From Fibrobacteres bacterium CG2_30_45_31 (GTDB lineage: Bacteria; Fibrobacterota; Fibrobacteria; Fibrobacterales; Fibrobacteraceae): DNA of 12,783 nucleotides. Numbering within the stretch: the first letter of the stretch is position 1; each line of letters begins with the position of its first letter. The DNA lies in the NCBI GenBank assembly GCA_001873075.1, contig MNYL01000112.1, positions 1 to 12,783 on the forward strand. The letters are read 5' to 3'. The translations under genes were made by a program, and so were the position numbers. This document shows, piece after piece, positions 1-4,638 of the stretch. Under the pieces are notes generated by a model that worked only from the letters and a program-made list of their open reading frames with translations, did no database searches and was not told the origin of the DNA.

Positions 1-566
1 TGAGACATGTGGGCGAAGGCGAGGGCATCCCTTCCGATGATCCCGATCAGCAGATCGGTGCGGAAGATCCCCATCTCTGGCTTGATCCTCTCGCGGTAAA
101 AACCATTGCGGAAGAACTCGCCAAAGTGATCAGCAAGGAATTCAAGGTGGATTTGAGCGCCCGCAGTGTGGTGCTTTCCCAAAAGCTGACGGCTCTGGAC
201 AGTTCCATTCGAGCCCAGGTGGCGAGCCTCCCTGTGGAGAATCGAAAGCTGGTGACGGGCCACGAATCTCTCGGCTATTTTGCCAAGGCTTACCATTTTA
301 AGCTGGTGGGGGCGATTATCCCGAGCATCACCACACAAGCCGAAGTTTCCGCCTCTGAACTCGCAGCACTAAAATCGCTCATTGCAGCAAACAAAGTAAA
401 AGTCGTGTTCACCGAAATCGGGACCCCTGCAAAAGTCGCGGAAGCGCTCGCCAAAGAAGCGAACGTGAAAGCGGTCGCGATTCACACGCATTTACTGCCA
501 GAGGATGGCTCGTATTTTACCATGATGAATAATCTTTCCACCACCATTACCGAGAGCTTAAAATAG
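1..566 (+). CDS. znuA: Zinc/manganese ABC transporter substrate-binding protein, C-terminal part (5' cut by window)
   Basis: This is the periplasmic metal-binding component of an ABC importer of the cluster A-I (ZnuA/TroA-like) family; it captures Zn2+ or Mn2+ for an inner-membrane permease. The frame is open to the left edge (residues R-H-V precede the first possible GTG start at position 9), so the N-terminus and signal peptide lie outside the window. Visible family motifs are DPHLWLDP near the start (its His is a metal ligand in the family), the TGHESLGYF segment with a second ligand His, a VFTEIG segment near the end of the second lobe, and the closing stretch with SYFTMMNN. The usual acidic/His-rich loop is represented only by a short acidic stretch just before DPHLW. 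The TAG stop overlaps the GTG start of the permease remnant by one base, so the two were translationally coupled. Zinc is more likely than manganese, but the sequence alone does not settle it. Confidence 0.88.
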   Translation, partial: RHVGEGEGIPSDDPDQQIGAEDPHLWLDPLAVKTIAEELAKVISKEFKVDLSARSVVLSQKLTALDSSIRAQVASLPVENRKLVTGHESLGYFAKAYHFKLVGAIIPSITTQAEVSASELAALKSLIAANKVKVVFTEIGTPAKVAEALAKEANVKAVAIHTHLLPEDGSYFTMMNNLSTTITESLK

Positions 567-703
567 TGTCCCTTTTTATAGATCCTTTTTTGAATAATGG
601 ATTTATGCTGAACGCCCTTGCCGCAGGCACGTTGGTGGCCATCGCCTGTGGCATTGTGGGTACGTTCATGGTTCTGAAAGGCCTTGCTTTTTGGGGATCT
701 TAA
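566..703 (+). pseudogene. Truncated ZnuB-type metal ABC permease (N-terminal 45 codons only)
   Basis: The reading frame starts with GTG overlapping the znuA stop. It encodes a typical ABC-3 family (ZnuB/MntB) permease N-terminus: a short amphipathic lead (SLFIDPFLNN), then a first membrane helix with GTLVAIACGIVGTFMVLKGLAF. Family members normally continue with a GDALSHA-like segment and run to about 270 residues over seven or more helices. Here similarity stops right after LAF, and TAA follows three codons later at 701-703. Adding one base near 690 to restore the LAFLG reading does not recover permease sequence beyond it, so this is a truncation or rearrangement breakpoint rather than a simple frameshift. 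Only 74 bases separate it from the next gene. The product should be non-functional; the full permease and the ATPase must be elsewhere or lost. A mis-joined assembly is an alternative. Confidence 0.7.
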
Positions 704-777
704 TGACCATCACCTTTGCAATCATAGGGAAAAAGAAAAACTTCGATTTCTGAATTTCAACTCATAAAGGATAAACA

Positions 778-1878
778 ATGAAAAAAATCACAATGACAAT
801 GGCTTTGGGCCTTGCCACGTCTCTTGCTTTTGCCGCCCCGGAATTTAAAGTCAGTGGCGAAGTGGAAGTCTACGGAGAGGCTTATTATAAACAAGTGGAC
901 CCTCGCGCCGGTGTGGATGATTCCACGGGCGAATTACTCTTGAACAATCAATCGAATAAAACGCAGTTACTCCACGACTTTTCCAGCACCTTTGACCTTC
1001 TCTTTGAAGTCAAATTCAATGAAAAATGGTCTGGAGAGGCTGCGATTTCCATGGATGATGATAACACGAATCCGGTGGCCGCTTATGATGGAGCTTTCAT
1101 TCAGTATAGCTTCAGCGATAAGGTGAATCTGAAAATTGGCGATATGACGTATGCTGAGGGCGCCTTTCGCTTTTATGATTATGATGATACTGGAGATTAC
1201 GCCGCAGGCATGATGGATCATGATTTGCGCGGTCTTGAAGTGAACTACGGGGGACTTGTGCTCGCCGCAGGTTTTGGGGTCGAAGATGAAACTGCTTATG
1301 ATGTGCATGCGGCTTATGCGCTTAAGTTTTCGGGTCAGGAAATTCGCCCTTATGTGAACTATCGAAGCTATCAAACCACTGAAGCTAATGAACTTCGTGC
1401 GGGTGTGGTGGCGAACTTGGCTCTGGGCGAAACGTTCTCCGCTCAAATTGTCTACGCTTTGTATGCGGATGCGCTTTCTGCGGATGAACCTTCCCCCAGT
1501 CATGCGATTGCCGTGGAACCGGAATTCAATGGTAAAACCTTTTTTGCCAAAGGAACTTTCTACTATACGATATTGGATGAAGATGCAGCCACCCCTGTGG
1601 ATGCGCCCGAATATATGTTTGGGTATTTAGAACCCGGAATACATGTTTCCCCATCCCTCGCTGTGGGCTTGCCTGTAGAATATCACACGATGAGTCTGGA
1701 TTCGGATGCGAGTTTGGAACAAGTGCTTGCTGGCCTCAAGATCTATGTTACTGCCACTGAGAATCTTAGTGGTGAAGTTTTTGTACGTGTCGGGATTCCT
1801 TTTGGGGATGATTATGAGGCTTTAGATGCTGAAGATCCGTATGTAGGTTTTGGAGCTAAAGTGGCGTTTAGTTTCTAA
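778..1878 (+). CDS. Exported outer-membrane beta-barrel (porin-like) protein
   Basis: The 366-residue protein has a clear Sec signal peptide (MKK, a hydrophobic core, and cleavage after AFA at about residue 19). The mature part is rich in alternating short hydrophobic/aromatic strands and acidic turns (runs of D, E, Y and G), with no long hydrophobic helix. It ends in VGFGAKVAFSF; a terminal Phe after alternating hydrophobic residues is the usual BAM-recognised signal of an outer-membrane barrel's last strand. The spacing suggests roughly 14-18 strands, so a passive porin or a structural barrel is likely. The start is supported by AAAGGA at 765-770, seven bases before the ATG. Long acidic loops suggest cation preference, which is inference only. 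It follows a metal-uptake gene, but that gene pair is broken and I see no evidence of shared function. I do not recognise a named family. Confidence 0.75.
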   Translation: MKKITMTMALGLATSLAFAAPEFKVSGEVEVYGEAYYKQVDPRAGVDDSTGELLLNNQSNKTQLLHDFSSTFDLLFEVKFNEKWSGEAAISMDDDNTNPVAAYDGAFIQYSFSDKVNLKIGDMTYAEGAFRFYDYDDTGDYAAGMMDHDLRGLEVNYGGLVLAAGFGVEDETAYDVHAAYALKFSGQEIRPYVNYRSYQTTEANELRAGVVANLALGETFSAQIVYALYADALSADEPSPSHAIAVEPEFNGKTFFAKGTFYYTILDEDAATPVDAPEYMFGYLEPGIHVSPSLAVGLPVEYHTMSLDSDASLEQVLAGLKIYVTATENLSGEVFVRVGIPFGDDYEALDAEDPYVGFGAKVAFSF

Positions 1879-1917
1879 AGGGCAAAAAAAATGATTATCA
1901 CTAAATACTCAAGCGCA

Positions 1918-1968
1918 AGGGTTCTCTTATAAATTATATGGTTGCAAAATAATTTTTGTAAGAGTCCT
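1918..1968 (+). other. Imperfect hairpin downstream of the porin-like gene
   Basis: CTCTTATAAA (1924-1933) pairs with TTTGTAAGAG (1955-1964) over ten base pairs with one U-G wobble. Beyond a two-base bulge, AGGG (1918-1921) pairs with TCCT (1965-1968). The loop is about 21 bases and AT-rich. No T-run follows, so it is not a standard terminator. It lies 40 bases after the porin stop and before the real terminator, so it would sit in the 3' UTR, where it could act as a stabilising stem or processing site. Confidence 0.4.
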
Positions 1969-1995
1969 GAATTGTCTCTCTGCATAAGAGGAAAG

Positions 1996-2027
1996 GCTAA
2001 AGCTGTCATGGCTTTAGCTTTTTTTTT
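1996..2027 (+). terminator. Rho-independent terminator
   Basis: GCTAAAGC (1996-2003) and GCTTTAGC (2011-2018) form an eight-base-pair stem with a seven-base loop, followed by nine T residues (2019-2027). It closes the transcription unit of the porin-like gene 118 bases upstream and insulates it from the accessory region to the right. Confidence 0.88.
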
Positions 2028-2045
2028 CGTTGGCTTTCTGAAAGG

Positions 2046-2231
2046 TTGGAGCGCAATAAAAATATTCGATTGTTACAAAAAACTGTACAAAAAACACGGG
2101 GCATGAATTTCTGGTCGACAGGTTATTTTGTAAGCATCGTCGGTCTGAATGAAGTACAGATCGTTAGATATGTTTGCTGGCAGCAGAAGAAAGATATCAT
2201 CAAGAAAATCTGTTCAGGGGTCTTGATGTAG
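2046..2231 (+). pseudogene. IS200/IS605-family TnpA transposase remnant (C-terminal part)
   Basis: The frame reads from a TTG (no ATG before codon 20) and contains a segment typical of the C-terminal half of IS200-type single-strand transposases: FWSTGYFVSIVGLNE, followed by IVRYVCWQQKKD (about 2106-2195). In complete TnpA (about 130-150 residues) this block follows the HUH motif and carries the catalytic Tyr helix nearby. Here the N-terminal half with the His-hydrophobic-His motif is missing, and the porin terminator begins only a few bases upstream, so the gene is 5'-truncated. After KKD the frame drifts into unrelated residues and stops, and a frame change near 2200 is possible. The VGLNE wording resembles Firmicutes-type copies (from memory, not a search). 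It is inactive, but it marks past insertion next to the MarR-methyltransferase cassette. Confidence 0.6.
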
Positions 2232-2370
2232 AGAGTTCCCTAGGGAAGCCTGTTCTCGCCACTCATCACCTTCGTCTTGAGGACAACTCAACAATGGATC
2301 ATCCTCGATGGAACTCGTCCGATTATTCCGTAGTTTTGAGGGTTTTCTTTGGAACACAAATAAATATTAG
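2232..2370. other. Non-coding stretch between transposase remnant and marR promoter
   Basis: I see no convincing gene here. A frame at 2174-2416 is open but lacks family features and runs through the promoter. The one notable element is a perfect 12-base palindrome, TTCCCTAGGGAA (2236-2247), five bases after the transposase frame ends. It could be residue of the insertion sequence's right-end structure, or chance. Confidence 0.3.
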
Positions 2371-2423
2371 AAGGTACCTTGCAAATTCATACAAAAAGAA
2401 ATATATTAATTGCTAGGTACCTT
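2371..2423. promoter_or_regulatory. Paired palindromic candidate operator (likely MarR autoregulation)
   Basis: Two GGTACC-centred palindromes flank the promoter: AAGGTACCTT (2371-2380) and AGGTACCT (2415-2422). Their centres are about 43 bases apart, close to four helical turns, so they face the same side of the DNA. They also extend into a longer inverted repeat: GGTACCTTGCAAATT (2373-2387) against AATTGCTAGGTACC (2408-2421), matching except for one substitution and one extra base. Because the predicted transcript begins inside the right arm, the repeat cannot fold in RNA; a DNA operator is the better reading. MarR proteins commonly bind such palindromes in their own promoters, but binding here is inferred. 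Confidence 0.5.
2379..2407 (+). promoter_or_regulatory. Sigma-70-type promoter of the marR-methyltransferase unit
   Basis: TTGCAA (-35, 2379-2384) and TATATT (-10, 2402-2407) are separated by exactly 17 bases. Transcription would start near 2413-2416, leaving a leader of about 37 bases before the ATG at 2452. The -35 box lies inside the left arm of an inverted repeat, and the predicted start falls in its right arm, so a bound repressor would block polymerase directly. Confidence 0.65.
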
Positions 2424-2451
2424 ATGATTTATGAAAATAACAAGGAAAATT

Positions 2452-3096
2452 ATGGAAAACCAAACAGAAACATGTCCCCTTTGTCGCAATCATTGCCCTG
2501 TCAATGATCTAGGATGTGATCGGGGACGAAAATATCAGGCGGAAAAAGCGGAGTCAATGGCAGGATTCTCCTCTAGCCACGAAACTGAACAGTTGGGGGG
2601 CGAAAAAGAGGCATCCCGGGAAGAGCGTTTGATGAATTTGTTCTATCAGGGAGCACATCTTGTTTATCATCGCGGTGGACATACGCGGGGGCAGGGGCGT
2701 ATCCTCCATTTTCTGCATCATCACGGAGCGATGACCCAAAGAGAACTCCAAGAATATGCAGGGATAAAGTCGGCGTCCTTAAGCGAACTGCTGGAAAAAG
2801 CGGAGTCCAACGGATTTCTTTCCCGGTTCAGAAATTCTGGAGATAAAAGGACTGTTAATGTTTCCCTCACAGAGCTGGGGAAAAGCAATGCCCGTGATTT
2901 TGATAAGGAAAAAGGGGAAACGGACAAAAGCTCTTTTAGCTGTTTAACGGATGAGGAACAGGAACAACTGGAATCTTTGCTTTCCAAGCTCGTGAGTTTC
3001 TGGAATAAAACTCTAGACGTGGAACCTTGCGGTGGTGGGTGGGGCCGTATGCACAAACATCGTATGCATCGCCATGGGTCTTGGGGGGAAGCATAA
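2452..3096 (+). CDS. MarR-family regulator with Cys-rich N-terminus and His-rich C-terminus
   Basis: This is a probable dimeric DNA-binding repressor. I chose ATG 2452 over the upstream ATG 2431 because AAGGA (2442-2446) sits five bases before it, while 2431 has no ribosome-binding site; this gives 214 residues. The central part (about residues 75-150) is a standard MarR winged helix: GQGRILHFLHHHGAMTQREL, a recognition helix around SASLSELLEKAESNGFL, and a wing with GDKRTVNVSLTELG. Two extras are notable. The N-terminus has four cysteines (C8, C11, C15, C22) plus H14 in a CPLC...HC...C pattern, and the C-terminus after the dimerisation helices is CGGGWGRMHKHRMHRHG. Together these suggest metal or redox sensing, which is inference. 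MarR relatives with a similar Cys head occur in anaerobic Firmicutes (from memory). The methyltransferase ATG follows one base after the stop, so the pair is an operon. Base composition and the adjacent transposase remnant suggest acquisition by transfer. Confidence 0.88.
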   Translation: MENQTETCPLCRNHCPVNDLGCDRGRKYQAEKAESMAGFSSSHETEQLGGEKEASREERLMNLFYQGAHLVYHRGGHTRGQGRILHFLHHHGAMTQRELQEYAGIKSASLSELLEKAESNGFLSRFRNSGDKRTVNVSLTELGKSNARDFDKEKGETDKSSFSCLTDEEQEQLESLLSKLVSFWNKTLDVEPCGGGWGRMHKHRMHRHGSWGEA

Positions 3097-3097
3097 A

Positions 3098-3733
3098 ATG
3101 CCAGCAAGAATACCTTACATAAATCATTTTATTACGGGAAAGAAAACAACGGGAGAATATCTCAGAATGCAGGAGTGGATGGGAAAATTCTACCTCAAGG
3201 ATTTTTTCTGCAAGTTTGACCAGATAAACAATTTCGGAAGATTTCTGGAAATCGGTTCCGGCCCAGGATATCAGACCACGTTGGTAAAGGAAAAATATCA
3301 GCCTCGTGAACTCATTGGGTTGGAATATTCAACAGATATGATTCGGGTGGCAGAAGAATACTGCTGGGTAAAGCGCATATCTGATAATATCAAGTATATC
3401 CATGGTACTGTGGAGGATAAGTCATTAATCCAGTCGCTGGGAAGGTTCGATTTAATTTATTCCACATTTTCTTTTCATCGCTGGTCTGATGCTATCCAAG
3501 GTATAGATAATTTATACAAAGCTCTCAATCCTAATGGAATATTGTTTCTGTATGATTTTTACAGAGGCGGACTGTTCTATTATTTGAATGTTAATCGGGG
3601 ACTCTGGGAATCCGTTAGAGCTTCTTACAGACCGGAGGACGTTCGGCAAATGCTGACCACTTTAGGAATAGAAAACTATTTCATCAGGCATAAAGGTTTA
3701 TATATGGATCTGGTGGTGAAAAAGGAGGGTTAA
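3098..3733 (+). CDS. Class I SAM-dependent methyltransferase, co-operonic with the MarR regulator
   Basis: The 211-residue protein is a Rossmann-fold methyltransferase. Motif I is LEIGSGPG (about residues 50-57). An acidic residue ends the second strand in LIGLEYS and would bind the SAM ribose. FDLIYSTFSFHRWSD (about 115-130) is the motif IV region, and LNPNGILFLYDFYR is the motif VI-like strand. I chose ATG 3098, one base past the marR stop, because GGGGGGAA (3083-3090) lies seven bases upstream; a longer frame from 3032 would overlap marR and lacks a site. The N-terminus has no signal peptide, so the enzyme is cytoplasmic. Substrate residues are not recognisable: the fold is of the UbiE/Methyltransf_11 type, which covers small molecules, quinones and natural products. 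Its position behind a MarR gene suggests an inducible modification or detoxification step. A hydrophobic patch near GGLFYYLNVN may line a lipophilic substrate pocket (speculative). Confidence 0.87.
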   Translation: MPARIPYINHFITGKKTTGEYLRMQEWMGKFYLKDFFCKFDQINNFGRFLEIGSGPGYQTTLVKEKYQPRELIGLEYSTDMIRVAEEYCWVKRISDNIKYIHGTVEDKSLIQSLGRFDLIYSTFSFHRWSDAIQGIDNLYKALNPNGILFLYDFYRGGLFYYLNVNRGLWESVRASYRPEDVRQMLTTLGIENYFIRHKGLYMDLVVKKEG

Positions 3734-3765
3734 ATCGTTCGTTACATCACAAAGAATAAACCACG

Positions 3766-3801
3766 TTCTGCTTTTTTCGCAGAGAGATTTTTCTTCTTTT
3801 A
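3766..3801 (+). terminator. Weak candidate terminator after the methyltransferase
   Basis: TCTGC (3767-3771) and GCAGA (3779-3783) form a short stem around a T-rich seven-base loop, followed by an interrupted T-rich tract (ATTTTTCTTCTTTT). It lies 33 bases after the methyltransferase stop. The stem is only five to six pairs, so termination efficiency is doubtful. Confidence 0.3.
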
Positions 3802-4020
3802 GTGGCAGAATGGATGGTTCGCCGTCTTTTTCGATGATTGTGACTGATGGCTATCAGGGGTGTCTGTGGGGAAATGGGGTTCATTATAAACTCTCTCTTT
3901 CTCATTGTTTATAACAGTTGCAAAAATTTTTTGAAAGAATGGATTCTTGCAGCAAGCACTGAGAGCCAGTGAGGCCTTTACCAGAAAGGTTGTCACTTAA
4001 TTGGCACTGAACAGAAAACT
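3802..4020. other. Intergenic stretch without a recognisable gene
   Basis: Short open frames on both strands lack ribosome-binding sites and family features. Visible structure includes an 8-base inverted repeat, TTATAAAC (3884-3891) and GTTTATAA (3907-3914) with a 15-base spacer, then AAGAAT-GG-ATTCTT and CTTGC-A-GCAAG near 3934-3957. I assign no function; decayed mobile DNA is possible. Confidence 0.4.
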
Positions 4021-4065
4021 AAAATCGCCGCAACCCATTGTTCTATATGGAGTTACGGCGATTTT
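4021..4065 (-). terminator. Terminator of the tRNA-Ala unit
   Basis: AAAATCGCCG (4021-4030) and CGGCGATTTT (4056-4065) are perfect inverted repeats, and the stem continues inside through AAC/GTT and CCAT/ATGG. Read on the minus strand, the hairpin starts a few bases after the tRNA 3' end and is followed by TTTTAGTTTT, a typical rho-independent arrangement. Arm symmetry means it could also stop plus-strand transcripts arriving from the methyltransferase. Confidence 0.8.
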
Positions 4066-4070
4066 AAGTA

Positions 4071-4143
4071 TGGAGATAAGGAGAGTCGAACTCCTGACCT
4101 ACGCATTGCGAACGCGTCGCTCTACCAACTGAGCTATATCCCC
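4071..4143 (-). tRNA. tRNA-Ala (anticodon CGC)
   Basis: The minus strand folds into a complete 73-base cloverleaf. The acceptor stem GGGGATA pairs with TATCTCC and includes a G3-U70 pair, the identity element for alanyl-tRNA synthetase. The D arm is GCTC-AGTTGGTA-GAGC, the anticodon stem is ACGCG/TGCGT with loop TTCGCAA giving anticodon CGC (reads GCG), and the T arm is AGGAG-TTCGACT-CTCCT. The discriminator is A73. The CCA end is not encoded (TAC follows), so it must be added enzymatically. The fold, anticodon and G3-U70 pair agree on alanine. Confidence 0.96.
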
Positions 4144-4158
4144 AAAATTCGCCCCCCA

Positions 4159-4187
4159 AATATATTTTATGTCCTTTTTATTGGCAA
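4159..4187 (-). promoter_or_regulatory. Promoter of tRNA-Ala
   Basis: On the minus strand TTGCCA (-35, 4182-4187) and TATATT (-10, 4159-4164) are 17 bases apart. A GC-rich discriminator (GGGGGGCG) follows the -10 box, as in stable-RNA promoters under stringent control, and the mature tRNA starts 15 bases downstream of the -10 box. Confidence 0.75.
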
Positions 4188-4193
4188 GTGGAA

Positions 4194-4511
4194 TTACAGC
4201 CAGCGTGAGAATAAAATCTGGAATTGGAGCGTTTTGGAGAATGTGTCGTCGTCATCGTATCCAGAAGTCGCATACACATCGGTGATGCCTTCGGTCATAC
4301 GCGCTTCAATATCAATAGAAGATGAGGTGATACCCATACCAGCAAGAGCTCCAGTGCCCATATATCCGACATATCCTGTGTAAGCAATTCCTGCCCGAAA
4401 TTGAATTCCAGAAAGAACATTGGGCTTAGGAACCGCGTTATGAGTGATGTCTTGCGCAAAAGAGGCTCCTGCAATGAACAGAATAAATAAAAAAGAAGTG
4501 AAAAATTTGAT
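4194..4511 (-). pseudogene. Small exported-protein ORF with ATC in place of the start codon
   Basis: Read on the minus strand, 105 codons are open up to TAA (4194-4196). The first part is an excellent signal peptide: KFFTSFLFILFIAGASFA followed by QD, with predicted cleavage after A at about residue 19. The mature part is Gly/Tyr/Ala-rich (RAGIAYTGYVGYMGTGALAG), then an acidic DDDD segment, and ends in FQILFSRWL. The codon exactly where ATG-AAA would be expected is ATC (4509-4511). The frame stays open upstream to a stop at 4599-4601, but no ATG, GTG or TTG occurs there, and no Shine-Dalgarno sequence precedes the ATC. The gene therefore looks inactivated by a start-codon mutation, unless ATC is used or the base is a sequencing error. 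The family is not recognised; the strand-like pattern suggests a small outer-membrane or surface protein. It lies upstream of the tRNA and divergent from the glycoside hydrolase. Confidence 0.5.
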
Positions 4512-4586
4512 TAGGGGTCTAAAATTACGGAAAAATCTTGACTTCGTCTTCTTTGTTTTCTCTGGTAACCAAAGGTCTTGATTCTT

Positions 4587-4615
4587 TTGTTTAGTTTTTC
4601 ATTAGAGAATATAGT
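4587..4615 (+). promoter_or_regulatory. Promoter of the glycoside hydrolase gene
   Basis: TTGTTT (-35, 4587-4592) and TATAGT (-10, 4610-4615) are separated by 17 bases. The expected start near 4622 leaves a very short leader carrying the AAGGA ribosome-binding site (4626-4630), eight bases before the ATG. Confidence 0.55.
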
Positions 4616-4638
4616 TTGATATAAAAAGGAAAAGTTTT

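Noticed and set aside
686..703. Single-base frameshift as the cause of the short permease
   Set aside because: Shifting the frame gives LAFLG, but the sequence after it does not resemble permease and soon stops, so downstream sequence is missing.
967..1503. 178-codon open frame on the minus strand
   Set aside because: It is antisense to the porin-like gene; its Ile/His/Arg-rich composition is typical of a shadow frame.
2174..2416. 80-codon plus-strand ORF after the transposase remnant
   Set aside because: It runs through the marR promoter and operator and shows no family features; at most it includes a frame-shifted tail of the transposase.
2431..2451. Upstream ATG start for the MarR gene
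   Set aside because: No Shine-Dalgarno sequence precedes it, whereas ATG 2452 has AAGGA at good spacing and begins directly before the Cys motif.
3032..3097. Upstream start for the methyltransferase
   Set aside because: It would overlap marR by 65 bases and has no ribosome-binding site; ATG 3098 has a strong one.
3799..3996. 65-codon minus-strand ORF
   Set aside because: No ribosome-binding site, no recognisable domain and mixed composition; it lies in repeat-rich intergenic DNA.
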